64,000 nucleotides of DNA. Source: Desmodus rotundus. Its lineage: Eukaryota > Chordata > Mammalia > Chiroptera > Phyllostomidae. Shown one piece after another: positions 11,810 to 24,403 of this stretch. The notes below the pieces were generated by a model, which was not told where the DNA came from, did no database searches, and saw only the letters and a list, made by a program, of their open reading frames with translations. Both the position numbers and the translations under genes were made by a program. Where the stretch lies: contig NC_071395.1 of NCBI RefSeq assembly GCF_022682495.2, positions 57,055,242 through 57,119,241 of the forward strand, given 5' to 3'. Numbering within the stretch: the stretch's first letter is position 1; each line of letters begins with the position of its first letter.

Positions 11810-12460
11810 TAGTTCAAAATAGTTAACAAACAAAAGAACAACATTTGGAAAGGGGAAGAATCTAATTTCAAAAGTTATCACATTGTAATATTCTAAATAT
11901 CCAATTTTTAACAAAAAATCATGAGACATGCAAAGAAACAGGAAAGAATAGCCCAGTTGCATGAGGAAAATAAAAGCAATTTACTGATAAGCACATGCAC
12001 TGAAATTTCTAGACAAAAACTTTAAGTCAGCTATTTTACATATATTCAAAGAGATAAAAGAAACCATATCTAAAAACTGAAGAAAGCATGAGAATGGCTG
12101 TCTCATCAAACAGGGGATGTCAACAAAGAAATCAAAATTATGAAAAGGAAACATACAAAATCTGGACCTGAAATGTACAATAATGAAAATGAAAAATTCA
12201 CTAGAGGAGTGCAACAGCAGATTTGAGCAAGTAGAAGAAAGATCGAATGACCTTTCATATAGAATTATTGAGATTACCCAGTCTGAATAAAAAGAGAAAA
12301 AATGAAGAAAAATGAGCAGAGCCCCAGAGACTTGTGGGATATCATCAAGTATACCATGTGAGATAAATGAAAATGAAAATACAACATACTAAATTTATGT
12401 GGTGCAGTAAAGGCAGTGTTCAGAGTGAATTTATTGTATAAATGCCTATGTTAAAAAAGA
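11810..12460 (+). repeat. old L1/HAL1-lineage ORF1 relic plus a short ORF2 piece
   Basis: Decayed ORF1 landmarks in order: 'gtcagctattttacatatat', 'caaagagataaaagaaacca', 'atgaaaaattcactagagga', 'gcagatttgagcaagtagaa' and 'attgagattacccagtctga'. At 12395-12460, 'gcagtaaaggcagtgttcag' and 'aaatgcctatgttaaaaaag' come from L1 ORF2, so the element is internally deleted. L1-H begins directly after it. Confidence 0.7.
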
Positions 12461-15400
12461 AGACTTCTGGCCAAAATGGCAAAGTAGGTATATTCTGTTC
12501 TTGCCTCCTCCTGTGACCACATCAAAATTACAACTGTTATAGCATAACCACCCTTGAGAACCCCCTGAAGACCAGCTGTACAGAAATCTTATAACTAAGA
12601 TATGAAGAAGTCACAATGAGACTAGAAGGAGGGGTGGAGACACAGAACATGCTGGTCCCACATCCACATGTGGCAGTTAAGAATTGGGAGGAACATCTCA
12701 GCTGCGGAGATCCCTCCTGAAGACTGAGGGGTCCCAGCCCTACACTAGGCTCCCTCGCCTGGACACTAGTGCTGGGGAGAGGAATCCCCCAACATTTGGC
12801 TGTGAAAATCAGTGAGGATTCCATCTGGGTAAGAGGAAAGACTGCTGGAGTCCCAAGCATTCCTTTTAAAGGGCCCCATGCGTGGACTCACTCACTGAAA
12901 GACTTACTGACTCTGAGCTCCAGCACTAGGATAGTAGCTCAAAAGCAACATATGGGGAAGATATTAATTGTCTGGCTTTAGGGCAAGGACTGGAGGGGCA
13001 GCACTGGCCAGGGCGGAAGTGCTGCTAGGAAGTGATCATGTTCCTTGTTGATCACTCCCCTCACCCAGCCTGCAGGCACAGACAAGCACCCAATGACTGT
13101 CTCCACCAAACCTGCCCCACCCTGGTAATTCCCTGGGAACCCACCTCACCAAACTTCTGCACAGGCCAGAACCTCTTTCGATGGCTATTCCTCACAAACA
13201 GCCAGCCTTAGCTCACCCTGTGAACCTTCCTAAAGTCTCTAAAAGCTCCATAAACCCCAAAGAAGTCATGGATGGCTTACTCATGTTCTGTACCTCTTGC
13301 TAGTGGCCCCCAGCCCAGCATTATGGCAACCAGGCTCATTACACAGTGTAGCCTCTCCCAGGCACCTCTGAGATCAGCACAGGTAGCTACGATATCAAGT
13401 GCAACCTTTGTAACTCTTATGTGATGGCCCAGGGCTGAGCACAGACAGCAGAGGACACCAGAGGCCCTCTCAAAAGGTCCCAGAACTAACATACCAAAAG
13501 GATGGAATCAGCAAGCACCAGAGACCCACTAGGATGAATCCCACTCTTTAGAGCCAGACTCCAAACAACAGCTCGTCCACTGTAGTCATGGCCAGTCCTC
13601 ACAGTCAGTCAGCTTGAGGGTCAACCCCACCCACTGTTGTATCAACAGCAATTAAGTAGGGCTCACAGAACACATATTAGGGACACCCCTCAAGTACCCA
13701 TCTCAGGTGACCAGGGAGGCTGAGCTACTGGTCCCCACAGGAAATATAATATGTAAGACCATCCTGCTAAGACTGGGAGATACAGCATATTAGTTTAATG
13801 TGTAGAAGCAAACACGGAGGCAGCAAAAATGAAGAGACAAAGACACTTGTCTCAAATGAAAGAACAGGATAAAGTTAAAAAAATTAAGTAAATAAAAACA
13901 AAATAGATTTCTAAGCAAGAAATCTACCAGATAAAGAATTCAAAATACTGGTTATGCACTTCTGGCCAAGATGGAGGCATAGGTAGATATGCTTTTCTTC
14001 CTTACACAACCAAAAGAAGGATAACAACCAATTTAAAAACAAGATTCAAACTGTATGGAAATCTGACAACCAAGAAGTGAAAGAAGAAACATTCATCCAG
14101 ACTGGTAGGAGGGGTGGAGATGGGCATCTGGGGTGGAGAGGATGTGTGGCCAGGCGGTGGCTGGCCGACCAGACAGTCACATATTCACTTGTACATGAGC
14201 TGAAAGGAACAATGCGGGAGAAAGACACACTGCACAACTCAGGGTTGCAGCACAGGAAGAGAAAGCTTCAAAACCTCTAGCTATAAAAATCTGTGGGGGC
14301 TGCAGCGGTGGAATAAACTGCCAGAATTACAGGAGAGTCTGTTGGAGGGGCCCACAAGGTCCTACAATGTACACAAGCCCACCCACCCAGGAATCAGAAC
14401 AAGGGCAGCATTTCAAAGGGCTTAATTCATTTGTGGGTAGCAGGGGGAAGTGACTGAAAGTGGGGTGAGAGTCAAGCAAGTGGCATTGTGCCCTGTTTGA
14501 CCCCTCCCCCACATATAGCACTACAACTCAGTAAAGTGTGTTGCCCTGCCCTGGTGAATACCTAAGGCTCCACTGCTCACAACGTGACAGGTACACTGAG
14601 ACAAAGAAATGTGGCCCAAATGAAAGAACAGATCAAAACCCCCAGAGAAAGAACTAAGCGATGAAGAAATAGCCAACCTATCAGATGCACAGTTCAAAAC
14701 ACTGGTAATCAGGCTGCTCACGGAAATGGTTGAATATGGTCACAAGATAAAGGAAGATGTGAAGACTATTCAAAGTGAAATAAAGAAAAGTCCACAGGGA
14801 ACCAATAGTGAAAGGAAGACAGCTGGGGTTCAAATCAATGAATTAGAACAGAAGAAGAAATAAACATTCAACCAGAACAAAACGAAGAAATAAGATTTCA
14901 AAAAAAATGAGGAGAGGCTTAGGAACCTCTGGGACAACTTTAAGCATTCCAACATCCTAATCATAGGGGTACCAGAAGGAGAAGAGGAAGAGCAAGAACT
15001 GAAAAACTTATTGGAAAACATAATGAAAGAGAACTCCCCCAATCTGGTAAAGGAAGTAGGCAAGTCCAAGAAGCTCAGAGAGTCCCCAAGAAGTTGGACC
15101 CAAGGAAGCACACACCAAGACACATCATAATTAAATTACCCAAGATGAAAGATAAGGAAAGAATCTTAAAAGCAGCAAGACAAAAGGAGACAGTTACCTA
15201 CAAAGGAGTTCCCATTAGACTATCAGCTGACTTCTGAAAAGAAACCTTGCAGGCAAGAAGGGGCTGGCAAGAAGTATTCCAAGTCATGAAAGGCAAGGAC
15301 CTACATCCAGGATTACTCTATCCAGAAAAGCTATCATTTTGAATAGAAGGGCAGATGAAGTGCTTCCCAGATAAGGTCAAATTAAAGGAGTTCATCATTA

Positions 15401-15701
15401 CCAAGCCCTTATTGTATGAAATGTTAAAGGGACTTATCTAAGAAAAAGAAGATGATCAAAACTATGAACAGCAAAATGACAACAAACTCAACTATCAACA
15501 TCTGAACCTGAAAAAGAAAGAGAAAAACTAAGCAAACAACTAAAACAGAATCACAGAAATGGAGATCCCACATGGAGAGTTATCAGTGGGGAGGGGGAGG
15601 AGTGAATGGGGGAAAAGGTACAGGGAAGAAGAAGCATAAATGATAGGTACAAAACAGACAGAGGGAGGTTAAGAATAGTGTAGGAAATGAAGAAGCCAAA
15701 G

Positions 15702-16583
15702 TGTAAGAGGGTGCAGCCAAGGGGGGCCCCAAATAGGGATTTGTAATGGGGTCCAGAACTCAGGGTATCTAGGAAATATTAGAAAAAAATATATATAGGA
15801 TGTCCTTGCCCCCATTAGGCTGAGCTAAGGGATGGGACACATGGTACAGGGCCATTGACAGCTGTTTTGCATAGCAACAGTTTTGCAGATAACCTCTAGA
15901 ACGGTCATTTAACATATCTATAACCTTTAACTGGCTTCATGGATATGTTAAATAGCTGTGGCCATGCTTTGAACCAGGGAGATGGGAGTGACTTCAACCG
16001 ACGATGTAACTGGGAGGCAACTCCCCCTGGTTACAGAACCTGCAAAAGCTTGTTGATGATTGTCTCCACACCACAGGGCCACACCTGCCTGGACTTACTA
16101 TGGCAGCCCAGTGAAGCTGGAAAAATACGGAATGCTGGCAGCTGTGGCCAATTGTGGGCAGAGTTAGAAATGGTGTGGCAAAGGAAGATTGGTGGTGGGG
16201 TTTAAACCCAGGTGCGGCAGCCATGTGGGGTCTTTTTGGGACCACGTGGCTTGGGCAGAGAAGAACCACAGACTTCTATTTCTTTTTCTGAGATACGGTA
16301 CCCTGGACTGGGCAGAGGGGGAAGGAAGGACCGTGCATTTGTGGGTATTCTAAAAGACTTTGGGATTTCAATGAAGACATTAAGTTATTACAATTAAGTT
16401 TGTATAACTCTTTAAATAAATTTTTTTTTCCTTTCCTTTTCACCAATCTCTGGCATTGAGATGTCTTTCCCTGGCAGTGGGCAAGGTGAATCTAGTACAG
16501 GGTGGGGGACCCCCAGAGCATAAGGGTGGGTCCTTTCGGTAATAGTATATCATTTTCCCCCACCCTGGGTCTGTTCTGCAACA
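15702..16583 (+). mobile_element. solo LTR of an endogenous retrovirus (family 2)
   Basis: 882 bp bounded by TG...CA, with a perfect 4-bp TSD aaag (15698-15701 and 16584-16587) and HAL1-B sequence continuing exactly across the insertion. A 4-bp TSD fits a gammaretrovirus-like (class I) integrase, which is inference. A longer relative lies antisense at 45508-46806. No viral genes are present. Confidence 0.85.
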
Positions 16584-16704
16584 AAAGAACTTATATGTAC
16601 AACCCATGGAGGGGGGATGCTGGAGGGAGCTGGGGTACAGGGAGATAAAGGGAAGAAAAAAATGAGACAACTGTGACAGCATAATTCATTAAAATATACT
16701 TAAA

Positions 16705-16897
16705 AAGTCAATATTTAGAAGAGGAGGGAAGTGGGTACTATTTGAAAGAAGGTGAAGGTATTAGGCAAAGAGCACACATGAAGAACCTATAGATATGGAC
16801 AATGGTGTGGAGATGGACTATGGAAGGGGGGGCTGAAGGGAGGGAGACAAAGGGGTAAAATTGGGACAACTGTAACACATTAAACAATAGAACATAA
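16705..16897 (+). repeat. 5'-truncated HAL1/L1 3' tail
   Basis: A second copy of the 'gaacctatagatatggacaa ... gggacaactgtaac' tail sits directly behind the tail of HAL1-B. It is bracketed by near-identical 'gtcaatattta' / 'gccaatattta' words, which look like a short TSD, so it is probably a severely truncated retroposition. Confidence 0.6.
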
Positions 16898-17874
16898 AAA
16901 AGGCCAATATTTAAAAAAACACTGGTTATAAGAATGCTCAATGGTGGCAGAAGAAACTGCTGGATTTTTAGGAGACTCCACTGAAAGGGCCCACAGGGAC
17001 TTAAAACGTATGCAGACACACACCCTCTGAGATTCAGCTCTAGGGAAACTGGGTGAGTGTTGGGCAAACCTCTAGAAGCCAGGCAGTGGCACTGCCCCCT
17101 TTCCCAGCCCTCTTCCTACACAGATTTACAAAGTGGTGAAATAGGCTGCTCTGCCCTGGCGATTACCTAAGGCTCTGCTCCACACAATTCACAGGTGCCT
17201 TTTCTAAAATAGGCCATGCTACTGAGACAGGGAGTCAAAGTAGCTCTACCTAATACATAGAAACAAACACAGGGTGGCTGTCAAATTGAGGAGACAAAGA
17301 AATACGGCCCAAGTGAAAGAACAGAACAAAACACTGGAAAAAGAACTAAACAAAATGGAGATAAGTAACCTATCAGAATAGAATTCAAAACACTGGTGAT
17401 CAGGATCAAAGAACTCATTGGGTACAGAAACAAAATAAAAAAGACCCAGGAAGAAATGTAGGTTACACTAAGCAAAATTAAAAAAAATCTTCAGGGAACC
17501 AACAATGGAGGGATGAAGCCAGGATTCAAATCAATGATCCGGAATACAAGGAAGAAATAAGCATTTAACCAGAACAGCAAGAAGAAAAAAGAATCCTCCC
17601 CAAACAAGGATAGTATAAGGTGCCTCTGGGACATCTCCAAACATACTAACATCCAAATTATAGGGGTGCCAGAAGTAAAAGAGGAGGAGCAAAAAATTGA
17701 AAACTTATTTGAAAAAATAATGAAGCAAAACTTCCCCAATCTGTTGAACGAACTAGACATGCAAGTCAAGGAAGCACAGAGAGTCCCAAAGAAGACCATA
17801 CAAAGACACATCATAATTAAAATGCCAACAGCTAAAGATAAAGAGAGAATCTTAAAAGCAGCAAGAGAAAAGCG

Positions 17875-19602
17875 ACGGAGGAAGATGGCGGCAACATAGG
17901 TGGGAGCGGAATCCACTTCCCCGCAACGCCAGGGAAATACCTAGCTGATCTGAGGAGCAGAGCGAACAGCCAACAGTATTCCAGCATATACGAAGATCAG
18001 AGACCAAAGATAGAGGACATTGAAAGATCTGACGGTAAGAAGAGTGCTCAAGGACAATAAGGTCCCCGGGAACCGGGACCGTGCGGTACAAGGGCGGCAG
18101 AGGCGCCAGCCCTGGCGCAGGGGCTGCTGCAGGAGTCTTGGGAGAGGGCCAGGCTGCGCTGTGAGCAGCCAGGTGCTTGATTGGACCAGGGGGGCTTGAA
18201 AAGGAGGAATTTCTCAAAAAGAAAAAGAAAATAGAGACACTCAGGGGCTAGTTAGAGAACTCTCGGTGGTGGCAGAGGCCCCTGGCGCCCCTCCCCCCTC
18301 CGCCCCTGGACTGCGAACGCGGAACGCGGGATAAACAGCACTGGCGCTCAACTGAGGTCCGGTTGCGCACGGTTGCGTGAGCGCAGATTAGCGAACGGGG
18401 CCCATACATGAAACCCCGGAGGGGCGCCCACACCTGAAACCTCCGAGATCATTTGGAGCAGAGGCTAGCTGCTCCACCCACAGACCCAAAACCTCGGAAC
18501 CGAGTACCGCGTGATTCGGTCCCAGGGCGGCCCCGCCCACCCGAGAGTCTCAAGCCCAGGGCGACTGGATCGGGCCCCCAAGCATGGAGCCTCTGGCTCG
18601 GCGGCGGGCTGCGCGCTCACCAAGCGTAGGGCCGGCTGGATGCGCGTTTCCCAAGCACAAAGAGGCTGGCGAGTGTCGTAACACCAAGGCGGCTGAACCA
18701 GCAGCTTGTGGCGCGCCAGCCTCCCTAGCCTGGGCGGCTCGATCGGTCGGTCGGCTGCGCGCTCAGAGCCCAAATAACGTCACAAACCCAAAGTGGCTGG
18801 ATTCCCCTGCTGCGCGTGCACGCATCCCGAGCCAAAGCGGCTAGAGCAGCCGCTCGCGGGTCCCAAGAACAAAGCTGCTGGATTGGCTGATCAACGGCCT
18901 GATTGCCTGACAGGGACCACACCTACAAAACAGTGAAGAGTGTGACCCGGGAAGGAAGAAAAGTGAAACCAATCCTTCCAACCACCCCCTCCCATTGCAC
19001 AGACAGGACAACAGCAGAAATAACCTGAATGGTTTAAAGCCAACAGAAGATTTTTTTTTTCCTTTTTTTTTTCCTTTTTTTTCCCTTTTTTTTTTCCTTT
19101 TCCTTTCCCCCTGAACTCCTTCTTCCTCTCTCTCTCTTTTTTTTCTTTCATTCCTTCTTCCTCCCATCCTTTACCATTTTTATGTCTTCTTCCTGCCTTC
19201 TTTTATCTATTTCTATGTTTTAATTTTTGTTAAAATTCCTTCTTATCTTGCCTCCGATCTTTCTTTAATCCTTCTTCCCTCCTTCCTTCCTTTCCTCCTT
19301 TCCTATTTCCTTTTTCCCTCCTTCCCATCTTTGGTTTTTTTTTTTTTTTTCCCTTTTCTTTCCCCCCCGCCTTTCTATTTTTCCCACAGGTGCGACAACA
19401 AAACCTGGAGTGCTGAAAAGACTAGAGTTAGACCGTGTTAAACACATAAACGTCAGCTCAAGACCAGTGAGCACAGGAGAGTAAGGAGACAGCACCACCG
19501 AATCCCATTGGCATTCTACCATAGAAGTTCATATCATAAACCCAGGGATTCAGAACAAAGCAATTTAAGAAGCAGAGGCCAACAAGAAGAGCCTCACAAA
19601 CA
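17875..19602 (+). promoter_or_regulatory. L1 5' UTR/internal promoter with YY1-like site
   Basis: Begins 'acggaggaagatggcggcaa'. The AAGATGGCGGC word at +8 matches the YY1 site that positions initiation in L1 promoters. CpG-rich from about 18050 to 18860, followed by a long pyrimidine tract (19050-19390), then the ORF1 leader. Promoter activity is inferred from structure. Confidence 0.75.
19050..19390. repeat. (TTTCC)n-like polypyrimidine tract in the L1 5' UTR
   Basis: About 340 bp, almost entirely T and C on the plus strand (runs such as 'ttttttttcctttttttttt' and 'cccttcctttcctccttt'). It lies between the CpG-rich promoter and ORF1 and belongs to the L1, not to a later insertion. Confidence 0.85.
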
Positions 19603-20535
19603 ATGGGAAGACAAAGAAACAATTCCCAAATGAAAGGAAAGGAGGAAGTCTCAGAAAGAATACTAACCGAAAAAGAGGCAAGTCAACTATCAGATACTGA
19701 GTTCAAAGCAATGGTCATCAGGAAGCTCACTGAGCTCTCTGAGCTCAAAGAGAACTACCAGAAACTACAAGGAAACTACAATGAACTCACTGCAAACTAT
19801 ATCAACATGAAAAAGGAAATAGAAAATATCAACAAGAGCCAAGAGGAAATGAAGAATACAATTTCTGAATTGAAGAACACAGTAGAAGGAATTAAAAGCA
19901 GACTTGATGAAGCAGAGGATCGGATCAGCGAGCTGGAGGATAAAGTAGAAAAAAACACCCAGAAGGAGCAAGAAAAGGAAAAGAGGCTCAGAAAGAATGA
20001 AGAGGCAATAAGGGAAATGCAGGACAACATGAAACGTAACAATATCCGTATAATAGGAATACCAGAAGGAGAAGAAGAAGAGCAAGGGATAGAAAACCTG
20101 TTTGAAAAAGTAATGATGGAAAATTTCCCTAATCAGAGGAGAGAAAAAGTCACCCAAATCCAGGAATCACAGAGAGTCCCAAACAAGAGGAACCCAAAGA
20201 GACCCACTGCAAGACACATCATAATTAAAATGGCAAATTTCCAAGACAAAGAGAGGATCTTCAAGGCAGCAAGGGAGAAAAAGGAAGTAACATACAAGGG
20301 AGCCCCAATAAGGTTAGCAACTGACTTCTCAATGGAAACGCTCCAAGCCAGAAGAGAATGGCAAAAAATATTCCAAGTAATGAGAACCAGAGGCCTCCAA
20401 CCAAGACTACTTTACCCAGCAAGGCTCTCAATCAAGATAGAAGACCAAATAAAGAGCTTCCCAGACAAAAGAAGTCTAAAAGAGTACACCTCCACCAAAC
20501 CAGCTCTGCAAGAGATGCTAAAGGGACTGCTTTAA
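19603..20535 (+). CDS. L1 ORF1p, intact (310 aa)
   Basis: RNA-binding nucleic-acid chaperone of LINE-1, which coats L1 RNA as a trimer in cytoplasmic RNPs. Start MGRQRNNSQMKG. Residues about 30-140 form a heptad-rich coiled coil (ELKENYQKLQ ... EDRISELEDKVEK). The RRM begins near 145 with NNIRIIGIPEGEEEEQ. The C-terminal domain carries ARHIIIKMANFQDKERI, GAPIRLATDFSMETLQARRE and PRLLYPARLSIK. The frame is uninterrupted to the TAA at 20533-20535. Length is slightly under human ORF1p (338 aa), in the normal mammalian range. It sits about 46 bp upstream of ORF2 in the standard bicistronic layout. An intact ORF1 next to a broken ORF2 means any product could act only with ORF2p from another copy. 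Confidence 0.93.
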   Translation: MGRQRNNSQMKGKEEVSERILTEKEASQLSDTEFKAMVIRKLTELSELKENYQKLQGNYNELTANYINMKKEIENINKSQEEMKNTISELKNTVEGIKSRLDEAEDRISELEDKVEKNTQKEQEKEKRLRKNEEAIREMQDNMKRNNIRIIGIPEGEEEEQGIENLFEKVMMENFPNQRREKVTQIQESQRVPNKRNPKRPTARHIIIKMANFQDKERIFKAAREKKEVTYKGAPIRLATDFSMETLQARREWQKIFQVMRTRGLQPRLLYPARLSIKIEDQIKSFPDKRSLKEYTSTKPALQEMLKGLL

Positions 20536-20581
20536 GGAAAGGAAGGAAAAGAGAAAGACAGAGGAACACAGGTAGGAAATA

Positions 20582-23500
20582 ATGGCAATGAATAACTACC
20601 TATCGATAATAACCTTAAATGTAAATGGATTAACTGCTCCAATCAAAAGACATAGAACAGCTGAATAGATAAGAAAACATTACCCACACATATGCTGCCT
20701 ACAAGAGACCCATCTCAGGACAAAAGACTTACACGGACTGAAAGTGAAGGGCTGGAAACAAATTTTCCAAGCAAACGGACAGGAAAAAAAAGCAGGGGTA
20801 GCAATACTCATATCAGACAAAATAGACTTCCAAAGAAGGGCCATAAACAGAGACCCAGAAGGTCACTTCATAATACTCAAAGGAAGAATCCACCAAGAAG
20901 ACATAAACATTATAAATATATATGCACCCAACATAGGAGCACCCAAATACATAAAGAAAATCTTGGAGGATTTCAAAAAAGATATTGACAGCAACACAAT
21001 TATAGTAGGGGATTTTAACACCCCACTATCAAAAATGGACAGGTCTTCCAAACAAAAGATTAACAAAGATATTGTGTCACTTAACAATACCCTAGAGGAA
21101 ATGGACTTAACTGATATATACAGAGCTTTTCATCCCAAAGAAGCAAAATACACATTCTTTTCAAGTGTCCATGGAACTTTTTCAAAGATAGACCACATGA
21201 TAGGACACAAAGCAAGCCTCAACAAATTCAAGAAAATTGAAATCATATCAAGCATCTTCTCTGACCACAAGGGTCTGAAACTAGAAACCAACCCCAAGGG
21301 TAAAAACCCAAAACACTCAAAATCATGGAGACTGAATAGCATGCTATTAAACAATGAATGGGTCAAGAACGAGATTAGGGAAGAAATCAAAAACTTCCTG
21401 GAAACAAATGAAAACGAACTCACAACAACCCAAAACCTATGGGACACAGCAAAGGCAGTCCTGAGAGGGAAGTTCATAGCAATACAGGCCTACCTTAAGA
21501 AGTTAGAAACAGTTCACACAAACAACCTAACCCTACGCCTACAAGAACTGGAGGAACAACAACAAAGACAGCCCAGAGCAAGCAGAAGGAAGGAAATAAC
21601 CAAGATCAGAGCAGAACTAAATGACATAGAGACTAAAAGCACAATTGTAAGGATCAATGAATCCAGAAGCTGGTTCTTTGAAAAGATAAACAAAATCGAC
21701 AAGCCTTTAAGTAGGCTTATCAAGAAGAAAAGAGAGAGGATCCAAATAAACAGAATTAGAAATGAAAGTGGAGAGATTACAACTGATACCACAGAAATAC
21801 AAAGGATCGTAAGAAAGTACTATGAAGACCTATATGCTAAGAAATTTGAAAACCTAGATGAAATGGACACATTTCTAGAAAAAATATAATTTTCCAAAAC
21901 TGACTGAAGAAGTAGCAGAAAACCTGAACAGACCAATATCAGCAAAGGAAATTGAAGCAGTCATCAAGAAACTCCCATCACACAAAAGCCCTGGACCAGA
22001 TGGTTTCACAGGAGATTTCTACAAAGCATTTAAGGAAGAACTAACCCCTATCCTTCACAGACTATTCGAAAAAATCCAAACTGATGGAAGACTCCCAAAC
22101 TCTTTTTATGAAGCCAACATCATCCTAATCCCAAAACCAGATAAAGACACAACGAAGAAAGAAAACTTCAGGCCAATATCGCTGATGAACATAGACGCTA
22201 AAATTCTCAACAAAATATTAGCAAACCGCATCCAGCAATATATTAAAAAGATCATCCACCATGACCAAGTGGGATTCATCCCAGGGATGCAAGGATGGTA
22301 CAATATTCGCAAATCAATAAACATAATACATCACATCAACAACAGCAAAGACAAAAATCACATGATCATATCAATAGATTCAGAAAAAGCATTCGATAAG
22401 ATACAGCATCCATTTCTGATAAAAACACTCAGCAAAGTGGGAATAAAGGGAGCAGTCCTCAACATAATTAAGGCCATATATGAGAGACCTACAGCCAACA
22501 TCACATTCAATGGACAAAAACTTAGAGCTTTCCCACTAAGATCAGGAACAAGACAAGGATGCCCTCTCTCACCGCTCCTATTCAACATAGTATTGGAAGT
22601 CCTAGCCACAGCAATCAGACAAGAAAAAGCAATAAAAGGCATCCAAATTGGAAAGGAGGAAATGAAACTGTCACTGTTTGCAGACGACATGATAGTGTAC
22701 ATGGAAAACCCTATAGACTCCACTCAAAAACTACTCGACCTAATAAATGAATTTGGCAAAATAGCTGGATACAGAGTCAATACCCAGAAATCAAAGGCAT
22801 TCCTGTACACTGCAACGAAACTGCAGAAACACAAATCAGGAAAAAAATCCCATTCGATATAGCAACAAGAAAAATAAAGTACCTAGGAATCAACCTAACC
22901 AAGGAGGTAAAAGACCTGTACTCAGAAAACTACACAACACTGAAGAAAGAAATTAAGGAAGATACAAACAAATGGAAGCATATACCATGTTCATGGATTG
23001 GAAGAATTAACATCATCAAAATGGCCATACTACCCAAAGCAATTTATAGATTCAATGCAATCCCTATTAGAGTACCCATGACATATTTCACAGATATAGA
23101 ACAAACATTGCAGAAATTCATATGGAACCATAAACGACCTCGAATAGCAGCAGCAATTTTGAGAAAGAAGGACAAAGCAGGAGGTATCACAATACCTGAT
23201 ATCAAACTGTATTACAAGGCCACGGTAATCAAAACAGCCTGGTACTGGCATAAAAACAGGCACATAGACCAATGGAACAGAATAGAGAGCCCAGAAATAA
23301 ACTCAAATCTATACGATCAATTAATATTTGACAAAGGAGGCAGGAGCATAAAATGGAGCAAAAACAGTCTCTTCAACAGATGGTGTTGGGAGATCTGGAC
23401 AGCTACGTGCAAAAAAATGAAACTCGATCACCAACTTACGCCATACACGAAAATAAACTCAAGATGGATAAAAGACTTAAATATAAGCCGTAACACCATA

Positions 23501-24403
23501 AAAGTCCTTGAGGAAAACATTGGCAGGAAAATCTCAGACATTCCACGCAGCAACATCCTCACAGACACATCCCCTAAAGCAAGGGACATAAAGGAAAGAA
23601 TAAACAAATGGGACCTCATCAAAATAAAAAGCTTCTGCATGGCTAAAGAAAACAGCACCAAATTATAAAGAGAACCAACAGTATGGGAAAACATATTTGC
23701 CAATGATACCTCAGACAAGGGCCTGATCTCCAAAATATATAAAGAACTCACACGACTCCACTCCAGGAAGACAAAGAACCCAATTAAAAAATGGGCAAAG
23801 GACTTGAACAGACACTTCTCCAAGGAAGACATACAGAAGGCCCAGAGACATATGAAAAGATGCTCAGCATCACTAGCCATCAGAGGGATGCAAATTAAAA
23901 CCACAATGAGGTATCATCTCACACCAGTCAGAATGGCCAACATAAACAAATCCACAAACAAATGTTGGAGAGGATGTGGAGAAAAGGGAACCCTCGTGCA
24001 CTGTTGGTGGGAATGCAGACTGGTGAGGCCACTGTGGAAAACAATATGGAATTTCCTCAGAAAACTAAAAATGGAACTGCCCTTTGACCCAGCAATTCCG
24101 CTGCTGGGATTATACCCTAAGAACACTGAAACACCAATCCAAAAGAACCTGTGCACCCCAATGTTCATAGCAGCACAATTTACAATAGCCAAGTACTGGA
24201 AGCAACCGAAGTGCCCATCAGCAAACGAGTGGATCCAAAAACTATGGTATATTTACACAATGGAATTCTACACAGCAGAGAGAAAGAAGGAGCTTATACC
24301 CTTTGCAACAGCATGGATGAAACTGGAGAGCATTATGCTAAGTGAAATAAGCCAGGAAGTGAGGGACAAATACCATATGATCTCACGTTTAACTGGAACA
24401 TAA
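20582..24403 (+). pseudogene. L1 ORF2p (endonuclease/reverse transcriptase), disabled
   Basis: Starts MAMNNYLSIITLNVNGL (20582). The APE-type endonuclease, with CCLQETHL and later SDHKGL, spans about 20.6-21.3 kb. The RT domain covers roughly 21.9-22.8 kb, with [35 protein letters not shown] and the catalytic FADDM (about 22677-22691). The C-terminal domain follows to the TAA at 24401-24403. Four lesions are visible: a TAG at codon 29 (20666-20668, where a Trp codon is expected), a frameshift near 21885, a frameshift near 22815 and an in-frame TAA near 23666. The C-terminal 200 codons (23804-24403) are open. The element is complete in extent but cannot make ORF2p. Confidence 0.92.

Larger units (their letters stand above)
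13956..16920 (+). mobile_element. HAL1-B, carrying a solo LTR
   Basis: Inserted in ORF1 of L1-H; the 9-bp TSD actggttat lies at 13947-13955 and 16921-16929. The 5' end is 'cttctggccaagatggaggc'. ORF1 is a relic (nominal 14608-15442) with several stops and frameshifts, followed by the usual HAL1 3' UTR. It is interrupted by the solo LTR 15702-16583 and has an extra 3'-tail copy at 16705-16897. Confidence 0.8.

Noticed and set aside
19603..24403. A novel reverse-transcriptase or defence-like system
   Set aside because: ORF1 and ORF2 landmarks, TSD, poly(A) tail and 5' UTR identify an ordinary mammalian L1.
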